From: Begonia masoniana
Taxonomy: Eukaryota > Streptophyta > Magnoliopsida > Cucurbitales > Begoniaceae
Length of the DNA stretch: 64,000 bases
NCBI GenBank assembly: GCA_022432975.1
Contig: CM039512.1
Location: 38,751,936-38,815,935, forward strand
Direction of reading: 5' to 3'
Both the position numbers and the translations under genes were made by a program. Position 1 is the stretch's first letter. The number at the start of each line of letters is the position of its first letter. Positions 44,304-57,189 of this stretch are shown piece after piece. Under the pieces are notes generated by a model that was not told the origin of the DNA, did not search any database, and saw nothing but the letters and a program-made list of their open reading frames with translations.

Positions 44304-46655
44304 AAGTGTTTTAGCTGTCATCTCTCATAGAGTACCCCTCGGGGTGCTACTACCAGCAACCTCAGCCCGACAAGGCACCTATTTGAAATGCAATAAGTGT
44401 TTTAGCTGTCATCTCTCATAGAGTACCCCTCGGGGTGCTACTACCAGCAACCTCAGCCCGACAAGGCACCTATTTGAAATGCAATAAGTGTTTTAGCTGT
44501 CATCTCTCATAGAGTACCCCTCGGGGTGCTACTACCAGCAACCTCAGCCCGACAAGGCACCTATTTGAAATGCAATAAGTGTTTTAGCTGTCATCTCTCA
44601 TAGAGTACCCCTCGGGGTGCTACTACCAGCAACCTCAGCCCGACAAGGCACCTATTTGAAATGCAATAAGTGTTTTAGCTGTCATCTCTCATAGAGTACC
44701 CCTCGGGGTGCTACTACCAGCAACCTCAGCCCGACAAGGCACCTATTTGAAATGCAATAAGTGTTTTAGCTGTCATCTCTCATAGAGTACCCCTCGGGGT
44801 GCTACTACCAGCAACCTCAGCCCGACAAGGCACCTATTTGAAATGCAATAAGTGTTTTAGCTGTCATCTCTCATAGAGTACCCCTCGGGGTGCTACTACC
44901 AGCAACCTCAGCCCGACAAGGCACCTATTTGAAATGCAATAAGTGTTTTAGCTGTCATCTCTCATAGAGTACCCCTCGGGGTGCTACTACCAGCAACCTC
45001 AGCCCGACAAGGCACCTATTTGAAATGCAATAAGTGTTTTAGCTGTCATCTCTCATAGAGTACCCCTCGGGGTGCTACTACCAGCAACCTCAGCCCGACA
45101 AGGCACCTATTTGAAATGCAATAAGTGTTTTAGCTGTCATCTCTCATAGAGTACCCCTCGGGGTGCTACTACCAGCAACCTCAGCCCGACAAGGCACCTA
45201 TTTGAAATGCAATAAGTGTTTTAGCTGTCATCTCTCATAGAGTACCCCTCGGGGTGCTACTACCAGCAACCTCAGCCCGACAAGGCACCTATTTGAAATG
45301 CAATAAGTGTTTTAGCTGTCATCTCTCATAGAGTACCCCTCGGGGTGCTACTACCAGCAACCTCAGCCCGACAAGGCACCTATTTGAAATGCAATAAGTG
45401 TTTTAGCTGTCATCTCTCATAGAGTACCCCTCGGGGTGCTACTACCAGCAACCTCAGCCCGACAAGGCACCTATTTGAAATGCAATAAGTGTTTTAGCTG
45501 TCATCTCTCATAGAGTACCCCTCGGGGTGCTACTACCAGCAACCTCAGCCCGACAAGGCACCTATTTGAAATGCAATAAGTGTTTTAGCTGTCATCTCTC
45601 ATAGAGTACCCCTCGGGGTGCTACTACCAGCAACCTCAGCCCGACAAGGCACCTATTTGAAATGCAATAAGTGTTTTAGCTGTCATCTCTCATAGAGTAC
45701 CCCTCGGGGTGCTACTACCAGCAACCTCAGCCCGACAAGGCACCTATTTGAAATGCAATAAGTGTTTTAGCTGTCATCTCTCATAGAGTACCCCTCGGGG
45801 TGCTACTACCAGCACCTCAGCCGACAAGGCACCTATTTGAAATGCAATAAGTGTTTAGCTGTCATCATCTCATAGAGTACCCGTCGGGGTGCTACTACCA
45901 GCAACCTCAGCCCGACAAGGCACCTATTTGAAATGCAATAATGTTTTAGCTGTCATCTCTCTAGAGGTACCCCTCGGGTGCTACTACCAGCAACCTTACC
46001 CGACAAGGCACCTATTTGAAATGCAATAAGTGTTTTAGCTGTCATCTCTCATAGAGTACCCCTCGGGGTGCTACTACCAGCACCTCAGCCCTACAAGGCA
46101 CCTATTTGAAATGCAATAAGTGTTTTAGCTGTCATCTCTCATAGAGTACCCCTCGGGGTGCTACTACCAGCAACCTCAGCCCGACAAGGCACCTATTTGA
46201 AATGCAATAAGTGTTTTAGCTGTCATCTCTCATAGAGTACCCCTCGGGGTGCTACTACCAGCAACCTCAGCCCGACAAGGCACCTATTGAAATGCAATAG
46301 TGTTTTAGCTGTCATCTCTCATAGAGTACCCCTCGGGGTGCTACTACCAGCAACCTCAGCCCGACAAGGCACCTATTTGAAATGCAATAAGTGTTTTAGC
46401 TGTCATCTCTCATAGAGTACCCCTCGGGGTGCTACTACCAGCACCTCAGCCCGACAAGGCACTATTTGAAATGCAATAAGTGTTTTAGCTGTCATCTCTC
46501 ATAGAGTACCCCTCGGGGTGCTACTACCAGCAACCTCAGCCGACAAGGCACCTATTTGAAATGCAATAAGTGTTTTAGCTGTCATCTCTCATAGAGTACC
46601 CCTCGGGGTGCTACTACCAGCAACCTCAGCCCGACAAGGCACCTATTCGAGATGC
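44304..46655 (+). repeat. Tandem array of 91-bp units in LTR G
   Basis: About 26 copies, each including GTTTTAGCTGTCATCTCTC, the dyad ACCCCTCGGGGT and GACAAGGCACCTATTTGAAA. Copies to about 45800 are identical by eye. From 45800 to about 46550 several copies carry single-base losses in short runs (for example AGCACCTCAGCCGAC). The array lies between exon-2-like and LTR-end regions, as in E and P. Confidence 0.95.
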
Positions 46656-48044
46656 ATTTTTTTTACAAGTCACTTTATCTGATTACGTTCATACTCACAA
46701 TGCCAATCAATGCCACTAATCGTACCTACGTGCTATACCACGATGCATGCTTAAAAAATGCAATACCGAACAAAACAACCAAACAATTACCAAACAACAC
46801 TGAACTAACAACACCAAACAACCATAACAAGGAATTCATTTTCACATTACTTAATATAAACAACACAACTATCCATGCAACCATCACAACGACGCCACGC
46901 AACAACTTAACGCCACACAAAGCAAAGTAATAACCAATAAACCCAAGCAAGCAAACAATCTCTCATAAGTAACCAAATCACAATTTGAACCATGCATATC
47001 CCATTAATACTAACCCAAGACAAACAAAGCATAGCTATCAACCATCAACAACCAAACAATCACCAAAACCATACAAGGCAACCAAATCAGAATAAAGCAA
47101 CCAAACCAGCAAAGAATTTCCTACCGTTCCGTGGTGTAGGCCCGAAGGCAAAACAAACGTCCTCTACTTACCTGAACTCTTGCACCGCACTTACTCGCTT
47201 TGGCTATGTAAATTTCCCCACTAGGTAACCTATCACATTCACAAAATTCACTTAAGCATCAAAATTCACTTCTAAAATATTTAAACTAACTCTAACTACA
47301 AATATTCAAACCTCATTAAAATCAAGCCTACATTCTTCGATTATTCTCAAACTACTATTTCTAGCCTAATCCAACAAAAACTTAACTAAACGGGCCACTA
47401 ATTTGGGTTCGGTAAAAACCGACCCGAAACTTCAAACGCGCGTAACTTTTGCGTCGGTTATTGGAATCAAACGATTCCAGCGGCCACGTACTCCTCTAAT
47501 ACCCTATTTTAACCTACCAAAAGGAATTTTAAAACAAACAACCCTAGCTAGGGCAAAACTCAGAAAACCCGAATCTGCCCTTTACCCGGAATTTTCCCTA
47601 TTTTGATTTTTCATCAATTCTCATCCGATTCCTCACCAATCAATCACCCACATACCTAATTCACATAATCTAACACAAATTAGGGCTTCCAAATCCAAAA
47701 ACCCGAAATGCCCAATTCGGGCTTGTTGGATTTTCGCCAAATCCGAGCTCACAATTGCTCGGCACCCTCGCCGGCGTTAAGCTCGGCCAATTGACGCCAA
47801 GATCGGCCAAAAATGGCCGGTGATCGGAGCTCATTCGAGCTTATCACCCACGGCCAGAAACAGAACAAAAACAGGAGCGAAATTAGCTTACCCGACGGAT
47901 TTGTGCGAGGAGACGGGCCGGAGTCTGCTCGTCACCGTTGTCTGGCCGGAGAGCATCGGAAACCACGGCGGTGAACGGCCGTCGATCGTCGCTCGCGTCT
48001 TCCTCCCTTCTCCGTTCTCCTCTCGGCTCTCTGGTTCGAGCTCG

Positions 48045-48070
48045 AACAGAATAGCTTCGGCTATTCTGTT
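48045..48070. other. TTCG-loop inverted repeat in solo LTR G
   Basis: Stem AACAGAATAGC, loop TTCG, stem GCTATTCTGTT; identical to the B LTR copy at 12024-12049. Next to a second palindrome, TTCGAGCTCGAA (48035-48046). Confidence 0.75.
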
Positions 48071-48391
48071 TGTTGTTTTTGTTTTTTTTGTTTTTTTTTA
48101 TAATAATAATAATAATAATACATTAAAAACTAACATAATAACAATAATACCATTTTGCTCTTCAAAATTCCGTTCTTAAATTATAATTTGCGTAAATTGA
48201 CTCTCAAACTATACACGGCTTAAGTTCTCCAATTTGAATATCTGAACACAAATAAATTAACCACTTAATTTAACCAAATTTATTCACTTTATTTTTCCCT
48301 CAAATTCCTCTTCCAAAATTTCACTCTAATTTTACTACTTAACATAACCATCTAAGGTTACGCGCGTTGTAAGAATTTTCCTGGTGTTACA

Positions 48392-49177
48392 AGCACATCG
48401 CATATTGAGGGTTTCGAATTCCGTGATATACTCATCGACAGAGAGAGAATTTTGTCTAAGGTTGTGAAGTTTGTGGAAGAGTTCGTGCTTGTAGTGTCGG
48501 GGAACGAACCTTTTGTGCATTTCCTCTTTCATGGAATTCCACGTTGAGATGGGGTATCCTAGTGTACGTATCCGTTGGTTTTTAAGGTTGGACCACCATA
48601 ATGCGACATGACCCGTTAATTCAAGAGAGGCGAGTTGAATTTTAACTCGCTCGGAATAGTCGTGACACTCAAAGATTCTCTCTACCTTATCAATCCAATC
48701 AAGATACGTGTTTCCATCACATGTCCCATTGAAAGGGGGAATTGTCATCTTGACATTACGGAGGTCGTTGTTGTCCCTACGACGATTAGGTCGGTACTCT
48801 TCATCATCTTCCATCCAAATATCATCCTCCGAATTAAAATGACGTGGTCTTCTTCTTTGGGGTTCAAGCCATTCCTCTTCCTCTATGGGTGGTTGAAAAG
48901 GCGCTCTACGCCTAGGGCATGTGGGAATAATCCTAGAGGAGGTCTCTTGAGAAGGGGCACGCTCATGGAATTCTCTACGAGGAGGATTATTCAACATTGT
49001 TTGGACTTGTTGGGCGAGGCTATTAACTATGCTTGTTAAGGCATCAATTTGTCCTTGCATGCCTCCTTGTGAGCTAGTCTCACCTTCGTGACATGTGCTT
49101 TCGGGTGTGGGAGTATCCCTAGCTCGATGTGGTTCTTGGTGGGGTGGATCTCGATTGAACCAACTTCGATTAGGCAT
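48392..49177 (-). pseudogene. Element D gag, N-terminal part
   Basis: Starts MPNRSWFNRDPPHQEPHRAR. A predicted coiled-coil-like stretch (MQGQIDALTSIVNSLAQQVQ) is followed by an arginine-rich linker and the capsid segment VKMTIPPFNGTCDGNTYLDW, HVALWWSNLKNQR and EMHKRFVPRHYKHELF. It is open for about 262 codons up to the G insertion at CNTR..., where the frame enters the LTR. Gag assembles the particle; the insertion cuts it in two. Remaining gag is at 43545-44141. Confidence 0.9.
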
Positions 49178-50364
49178 CGTTAAGTGTTTTGATGTAATTC
49201 AATTTCTTGTCTAAGTTAAATTTCCTAAATTAGTGAGATGCTTATCTTCTTAATGTCTTAGGCAATTTTAGGAACTAGAGAACAATCTTAGCTAAGACAA
49301 CAATAAAAATAGGTATCATGCTAATTAGGATGATAACTAGACAATTTAATAACACTTAATATCTCAACCAAGAAGTGAATATTTTCAATAATTCATTTTC
49401 ACCACAAATTTCCAAGAAACTCAATCAAGTTATCAATTTTTACTAAGGACAAACTAGAGCAATATTAATGACAACTAATTAACTCTAAAAACAGCAAATG
49501 ATAAAATTTAGAACATCATTTAAGTCAAAATAACATGCTGGAATTTAATTCAAATATAGCAGAATTGTTAATCTAATGTCTAGCTCCAATTTGCTACTTT
49601 AATTCATGCTTTTGCCAATTTCTTGTTAACCAATTTCATGCATTCACTTAACAGCATATATTAGGTAAATTTATGAACTAAAACATGAGCAATATTCAGC
49701 AAAAATGATAGACAAATTCGAGCTTAACAAAAGAGAAAAAACCGATGCGATAATTTATACAATAATCCTATTTTCGATAGTAATAGCTCCAAGCCGAATT
49801 GAAGCACCAAAATTTCCAGAATATTAATATAGTGATTGGACAATAATTAAGTGCTAAAATAAGGTTCGAATGACAACAAGAAATGCTAAAAAAAACCAAA
49901 ATTAAAGAAGCAATAAACCGTGAAGATTAGGCAACAAATATATAACTGGTTTTGCAATTTCTTTAGGCCGATTTTTATGCTAACTTTTTACCAAAATTTC
50001 AGCAAGGTTTCGGCTTAGATTTAGGGAAAAATAAGGATTCAAAAGAAGCAACAAATAAAGGGGAAATTGTGGCCCAAGAAGGAGAAGAAAATCGAGAAAT
50101 AAGGAGTTAAACTAAGAGATTTGTGAACTTTACCTTGTGCGTTTTCTTGTAGGATTGTCTACCATAATTTTCCACTTTAGAACAAGCAATAAAATAGCAA
50201 AAATAATGGTAGCAAAAATTAAAGTTAGATTAGCACAAGTTAGCTCAAGATTAGCACAAATATATATAGAAATTTAATGCGGAAAATAAAAGAGCCTCTA
50301 CCCCGGTTTTGTGTCAACTTTTGGCTATTGCTAAAGACAACTAAAACACATTGGGGAGCCTCGT
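49178..50364 (-). other. Element D untranslated leader
   Basis: About 1.2 kb of AT-rich sequence between primer site and gag ATG with no long frame. A long 5' leader of this kind is usual in chromoviruses. Nothing else recognised. Confidence 0.7.
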
Positions 50365-50377
50365 GGCTCTGATACCA
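50365..50377 (-). promoter_or_regulatory. Primer binding site of element D (tRNA-iMet)
   Basis: Minus strand reads TGGTATCAGAGCC, two bases inside the LTR edge at 50380. Confidence 0.95.
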
Positions 50378-50379
50378 CT

Positions 50380-51401
50380 TGACACGGGGTCCCTTAGAAA
50401 AGGGGCCAGTGTATAACCCACAAAAAATACTCGGTTGTACTCGGTTGTGTGCTAGTGATTAATACTTGAATAAGGGAAGGAAAATACTAAAATAAATGCA
50501 AGAAATAAACAAGGAAATTATCAAGATGATGGCCAAATTATATATGACGTTAGAAGGAAAGAAATATGCAAAAAGATAAAGAGGAAGAGATGATAATATT
50601 TGTTAGGAATGAAAAGAAAGCATAAGGCCAAATAAAGAAAAAAATAACATAAATAAAGGTGGGTGTGATAATATTGTGGAGCTGAAATTTAAAGGTGATG
50701 TTGTGTGCAAAGTGAAGACAATAATAGTAAAGAAATACCCTTGGTGGATCCGAGGAGCGAGCTTACGGTTTAAGCTCCCGGATACACGTTTCCCATGAGG
50801 AAAACGACCACCGTAGGCTGAGATTTTCTTCCTCATTTCAACTCCCAATGGAGAAGATGAGGGAAAGTATAAGAGCTAACCTAGCAACCCTAGCTAGGCT
50901 ACCAATGGAGGCTAACTCCTCTTGGTTCAAGGAACCAAGGAAAAATACCCAAGAAAACCCAAAGATCTTTAGGGGAAATAGTAGTATATTGATAGCCAAA
51001 AGTTGTTTACAATCACTAATACCATGCATTTATAGAAGTCCTAGGTGGATTAGGGCCATTGGATCAAGAAAATAATCAATGGCATGGAAAAAAAAAACTC
51101 AATAATGGCCGAAGTGGACTGATCTGTGGGCGCAGGGGCGCGCCAACCAGCGAGCAGCGCGTGCCCACTAGCCTCTCCGCGCGCGCCAACTCAGCAGCAG
51201 CGAGGCGCACCCACGTGAAGCTGCCCACGCGCGCTCCAGCGTGTCTACCCGCGCTCCTCCGCCTGCCCACACGCGCGCCAGCGAGCTCCAATCTTCAATC
51301 CGAGCCATTTTTGAGCCAATGGTCTAGATTTTGCCAAGTCACCCATCCATGCCCTCACCCACTCATGTACCTGCAAAACCATACCTTTAGATGTGGGCTC
51401 T
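50380..51401 (-). repeat. Element D 5' LTR, main part
   Basis: Matches 39620-40640 closely; one small tandem duplication (ACTCGGTTGT repeated at about 50428-50445) is specific to this copy. Interrupted by solo LTR E after GCTCT (51397-51401). Confidence 0.9.
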
Positions 51402-52051
51402 TGTAATACCCGACAACTTCAACCAGGTGACTCCCTAACTGAATTAACGGCCATGATTATTCAATCTTCACGGTTTAGAATTTTATGCCAAGCTTAATTA
51501 ATTACATGTGGTTTTAAACTAGGTTGAGTGGCAAAGTCGTAATAATGGAGGTTTGAGACCGGTATTTAAAGAAAATGGAAAGGGTTCAAACCTCATTTAA
51601 ACCACTGTAGCCGACACCTTCTACTCTCGGCAATTTCTTCTCTCCCGAGCTCTCGCTCTCTGTCAGCTGGAAATCCCTCTTTCGACGATCGGTTTCCTTG
51701 CTGCTTCTCGGCTACTTTGTGCTCGAGGTACGAGTTCAATGTAGCTATCTTTTAGTCGTTAAGCTCTGTTTTCTGCTATGTGTTGAAGTTCTGGGTTCTT
51801 CAATGGCCGAGTATTAGTAAGGGTATTTTAAAATCTGAAAGTGGTAATGTCATTCCGAATCTATTTTGGACATTAAACAACCAACCCTGAACTATCACTA
51901 ATCGAATCTGTCTGTTTTGGGTTTTGGATTTCAAACTACATAGAGAACTATACTAAGGATTTAGGGGTGACTATAGCTAGTAGATCCTAGGATGACTTGT
52001 GATTAGAACTAATAGGATTTTGTTTTAACTACTGCAATGTAAATGTTTTAG

Positions 52052-52098
52052 GTGAAGAAGTTTGAAGAGAAAGGAGCTCAAATTACTAAGGAGACCAG
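52052..52098 (+). other. LTR exon 2 candidate (47 nt), solo LTR E
   Basis: Acceptor TTTTAG, donor GTAAGTG. In the phase that joins the terminal exon it reads RSLKRKELKLLRRP, then G. A TGA lies at its 5' edge in this phase. Confidence 0.45.
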
Positions 52099-52522
52099 GT
52101 AAGTGAATGTACAGGTTTCTCGGTCATTAGGACACTACATCAAAGGATGTTAGGTAGAAACTCATACGATGATTAGTAGTTCCCTTATGTTACTGTCTAG
52201 TATTTATGTTGATGATTAGTTCAATGTTAAGGTTTTATGTTGGATAGTGCTCTGTCTGTAGCTCGATGATTTAGGAATTTCCATGTACATGCATCATGAC
52301 TATTTTATGCACATGAAAATGTTTTAAGAGCATGTTTTCCTCATGAATAAAGTAAGAAGATAAAACTGATGCAACGTGAACTAAGTGAGGGTTGGGGGCG
52401 GTTCGGTGTATGTCACAGTCCAAAAGAAGGACATATGAACACGACCCGCAGTAGGGACCAAGATCAAACTCACTGTCGAACCCCCTTTACCGGCACAAAT
52501 CCTCTCTTAATCCACACAACTT

Positions 52523-54133
52523 AAATGAAGAATATGATCAATGACTATGAACGATGAATATGATCAATGACTACGAATGATGAATATGATCCATGACTAT
52601 GAATGATGAATATGATCCATGACTATGAATGATGAATATGATCCATGACTATGAATGATGAATATGATCCATGACTATGAATGATGAATATGATCCATGA
52701 CTATGAATGATGAATATGATCCATGACTATGAATGATGAATATGATCCATGACTATGAATGATGAATATGATCCATGACTATGAATGATGAATATGATCC
52801 ATGACTATGAATGATGAATATGATCCATGACTATGAATGATGAATATGATCCATGACTATGAATGATGAATATGATCCATGACTATGAATGATGAATATG
52901 ATCCATGACTATGAATGATGAATATGATCCATGACTATGAATGATGAATATGATCCATGACTATGAATGATGAATATGATCCATGACTATGAATGATGAA
53001 TATGATCCATGACTATGAATGATGAATATGATCCATGACTATGAATGATGAATATGATCCATGACTATGAATGATGAATATGATCCATGACTATGAATGA
53101 TGAATATGATCCATGACTATGAATGATGAATATGATCCATGACTATGAATGATGAATATGATCCATGACTATGAATGATGAATATGATCCATGACTATGA
53201 ATGATGAATATGATCCATGACTATGAATGATGAATATGATCCATGACTATGAATGATGAATATGATCCATGACTATGAATGATGAATATGATCCATGACT
53301 ATGAATGATGAATATGATCCATGACTATGAATGATGAATATGATCCATGACTATGAATGATGAATATGATCCATGACTATGAATGATGAATATGATCCAT
53401 GACTATGAATGATGAATATGATCCATGACTATGAATGATGAATATGATCCATGACTATGAATGATGAATATGATCCATGACTATGAATGATGAATATGAT
53501 CCATGACTATGAATGATGAATATGATCCATGACTATGAATGATGAATATGATCCATGACTATGAATGATGAATATGATCCATGACTATGAATGATGAATA
53601 TGATCCATGACTATGAATGATGAATATGATCCATGACTATGAATGATGAATATGATCCATGACTATGAATGATGAATATGATCCATGACTATGAATGATG
53701 AATATGATCCATGACTATGAATGATGAATATGATCCATGACTATGAATGATGAATATGATCCATGACTATGAATGATGAATATGATCCATGACTATGAAT
53801 GATGAATATGATCCATGACTATGAATGATGAATATGATCCATGACTATGAATGATGAATATGATCCATGACTATGAATGATGAATATGATCCATGACTAT
53901 GAATGATGAATATGATCCATGACTATGAATGATGAATATGATCCATGACTATGAATGATGAATATGATCCATGACTATGAATGATGAATATGATCCATGA
54001 CTATGAATGATGAATATGATCCATGACTATGAATGATGAATATGATCCATGACTATGAATGATGAATATGATCCATGACTATGAATGATGAATATGATCC
54101 ATGACTATGAATGATGAATATGATCCATGAATA
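52523..54133 (+). repeat. Tandem array of 26-bp units in LTR E
   Basis: About 62 copies of a unit containing GATGAATATGATCCATGACT, nearly all identical; the first two or three are variant. It sits in the inferred second intron, between CATGCATCATG and the CTTGCTAAGC motif before the terminal exon. Confidence 0.95.
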
Positions 54134-54483
54134 TAGATTCATGCATCCATGTTAGAGTTGTATTTCTTGCTAAGCATTAGGTTTATAGTTAAACCTTATG
54201 ATGTAGGTGAAGAGCTAACATGTCACGACCCTAACACTGTACCCGTATTTCCCGTACTATTCTATATATATATATTTTTTTTATCCCAATAATTACTTTA
54301 AATAAACTCTAAGCAGAAACTAAACCGAAGTCGAAACTAGAATCGAAATCGGAATTTCAAATCTAACTTTTAAAACATTTAAAACAACTTAAAACTATTA
54401 AATAAAACTATAAAACTATTAAATAAACTTTATTTAAAATGGGAGGGTAAAACGGTCAGCCCGTGACAGAACGGGGGCAACGA

Positions 54484-54640
54484 TCAGTCGCTGCAGCATG
54501 CAGCGACCGATCGCTGCATTCGCTGCAGCGAGCAGCGATCAGTCGCTGCAACATGCAGCAACTGATCGCTGCATTTGTGCAGCGATCGGCGATCGATCTC
54601 TGCATTGCTGCAGAGATCGATCGCTACACACTCTGTGCGC
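54484..54640 (-). repeat. Variant hairpin cassette of solo LTR F
   Basis: Repeats of CTGCAGCGAT/GATCGCTGCA around GATCGATC, with one perfect 10-bp stem (GATCTCTGCA, loop TTGC, TGCAGAGATC). Same place in the LTR as the CTCTGG cassettes but different stem sequence. Confidence 0.7.
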
Positions 54641-55130
54641 AAAGCAGCTATCGCCCATGCGATCCCTCGCCACCCCATCTGTTATCCTTTCTTCTCTGTT
54701 TCTTTTTATTTTCACAAGTGCTCTCTTGAATCCATAGAGCAAATCGAAACCATTCAACCCTGTTACTAACAACGTATCAATTTATAACTTAATCTCAACC
54801 AAAACGTATTCTAAACTCGATCAATTTACAGCGGACTTTGCGAAATCCAACTGCGTGGATACGTTTAAAAACTAAACAAATCCTCCTGTTTTCAAACCAT
54901 TTACAATTCAAATAAAACTTTATCAAATCAGTTTATAAACAGGTTTTTAAAACGTTTAAAACCTCAAAAGTAAACCTATCCACTATTAGACCCAAACACC
55001 CTAAAATATCTATACAATCATTAATCAAAATCATCCCAAAACTCTCAAAATCTATACATACTATCCCCACGGGTCAGATGAGCCTCGACTGCGCCAGCAC
55101 ACCACCGCAGCCATCCTCCGTCAACTGGAC

Positions 55131-55186
55131 TCAAGACTCTGGAGGAGGAATCTCATCCTCACCTGGTTCCTCGATATCTAGATCAC
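55131..55186 (-). other. LTR terminal exon candidate, solo LTR F
   Basis: Minus sense follows TGTAG; reads GDLDIEEPGEDEIPPPES then TGA. It has a 9-nt in-frame insertion relative to C. Confidence 0.5.
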
Positions 55187-55762
55187 CTACACCATACAAT
55201 ACACTATGAGATAAAAATCTCAGCAAGCTCTCATAAATGCAACTATATGCTATGCGTGTGAGTTCAGAAATCATGTAGCATTTTCTTTACTTTACTCTGT
55301 GGGTGCCACCGAGATCTCAACCTCCTAACCGGAGAGAGCACATCGTGCGGTCAGACTACTCTTTCCAGCTAGAAGAGGGGGGTACACGCTTACAACACGT
55401 ACAGCCGTGCCTGAGCCCCATCTCGCATGACCTGTAAACTGTATGCCTTTCGGCCTGTATGCCTTTCGGCCCATTTTAACTATATGCCTTACGGCCCATT
55501 CTATTCTTTGCATTATCTTTAAAACATTGTGCAGAAATTCATTTTCATGCTTTTCTTTAAAACACGTGATGCATGAACAGTTCATAACAGAATTTAAACA
55601 CTCAGCATACATACCATCAAGACTGTAAAACAAAATCTATAAAACAATTAAACCTAACTATCCAACCAAAACGTTATGAACTAGTGCGTCACCAAACTCC
55701 TCGAAACGACATTCGACGTACGGTGTAGGCCAATCGGCCATAGAAGAATCACGAGAACTTAC

Positions 55763-55807
55763 CTCGTGTCCAAAGCAGCTCAAGCTCCGTCCACGATCGT
55801 TGTTTGT
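55763..55807 (-). other. LTR exon 2 candidate (45 nt), solo LTR F
   Basis: Minus sense acceptor CTTCAG, donor GTAAGTTCTCG. Reads KQRSWTELELLWTR in the shared phase. Confidence 0.5.
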
Positions 55808-57189
55808 CTGAAGCAAAAACATAATTTCGACGTTAAACTAATTTAAGCTTCTAAACGTCCAAATTAATAAAACCTTAACTAAAGAATTTCTTAAAACTCC
55901 TAACTTAATTATTCGAAGCATATCGATGAACAATCTACAATTGATACATCGAAACTACAGTTTACGAGCTTTTCCCTAAAACCCGAAAATCCCTAACTTT
56001 TAACATTTTCACAAATTGATATAACTTCATCCAATAACGTCAAAAACGTGTAATATATACGAAATCACGGCTAACCTATTAATTACGAACCCTAATTCGC
56101 GTTTTAAATCGAAACACTAAACGAACCTAATTGTTTAAAACTCCGAAATCATCGAAATAAAAGCTCTAAGATTGTAGGTTCATACCTAGAGCGTCGATTG
56201 AAGGAGAAATCACGAAGAAAATGAAGCGAACGGAGGTCGGATTGGAGAGATTAGTCGTGGCCAGAGGAGAAGTCGCGAAGGAGGAAAAGGAAATGCTCTC
56301 TGGAAATCAAAGAAGGCAGGGACGAATGAAGAAAGAAATAGATTTAGGTTAGTTTTATAATTTTGATTTGAAAAATTACTAAAATGCCCTTCTTTGATTT
56401 TTATATAAGTTTCATCACTCGGTTAGTTAATCGTCCAGCTATTCGGTTTCACCAAATCTCCTTATTTCACCAATATATCCAACTTATTACTTGAGATTTA
56501 ATAAAACTGTCCGTTCGCAATTTGGATCTCGTTTGCTATTTTTATTACAATGTCCTTTAAACTACGATAGAGGTAATTACTCGGAATATAGTATTATAAC
56601 TCCGAAAATTCCCAAAAATTCCTTAAAATTCCAATTAGTCGTTAGGATCGTAATGAAGCTTTCTTTTTGTAAAACGGACTTGATTTCACATATTTACAAA
56701 AATTCCATTATATAATAAAATAATAATATAATATATTAAATCCAAAATCCGTACAAGCTGGATATTACATAACAGGTGAGGATTTCCAGTCCAGAGATGA
56801 TGTTTAAAGCTGGTTGCTGGAGGATGCTCAGTATGACAATGCAAGGCTGGGCAGACGACTAAGACCCCTGGTTATGCTCATAGTATGTCAATGAAAATTA
56901 TGATAAACAGATGTCTAAGAAAAATAGAATTTCTTATAACCATGAGATTTAGATTTGAATGATTTGACTTAAGAGTCTGATGATGATTTTAAAGATTATT
57001 TAATGGTTTGTTTTTGCTTAAGCCTTCCGCTATGCGTATTTTGGATGAGTTTATGATTCTTACTCATTGAGGTTTATAGTTACTAAGTTAAGATTCGGGT
57101 GAGTTTTGGTATTTTCTACTGGATGAAGTTGTTTGATGATTACAGTGTTTTTTCCTGCCGTATGATGGAAGCTGGATAAGGCCATCATC

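Larger units (their letters stand above)
44142..48391 (-). mobile_element. Solo LTR G (B-related family, 4.25 kb) with 91-bp array
   Basis: Ends TGTAACACCCCC and CTGGTGTTACA. Flanks AGCAT (44137-44141) and AGCAC (48392-48396) form a target duplication with one mismatch. It interrupts gag of D. The right part is clearly related to the B LTR (ACTAAACGGGCCACTA, GCGTCGGTTATTGGAATC, TTCG hairpin at 48045-48070, TAA tract at about 48101-48121). About 2.3 kb of the left half is a tandem array. No interior or second LTR is present. Confidence 0.9.
54221..56769 (-). mobile_element. Solo LTR F (Tekay-type, 2549 bp)
   Basis: Plus strand TGTCACGACC...GGATATTACA. Target duplication TAACA at 54216-54220 and 56770-56774. 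Inserted inside the terminal exon of E. Exon 2 is at 55763-55807 (45 nt) and the terminal exon at 55131-55186. Its cassette (54484-54640) uses GCAGCGATCG-type motifs and a perfect stem GATCTCTGCA / TGCAGAGATC instead of CTCTGG. Confidence 0.95.

Noticed and set aside
54463..54772. Frames in the F cassette rich in S, D and R
   Set aside because: They translate the palindromic CTGCAGCGATCG repeats in several frames on both strands; no start or domain is shared with other LTRs.
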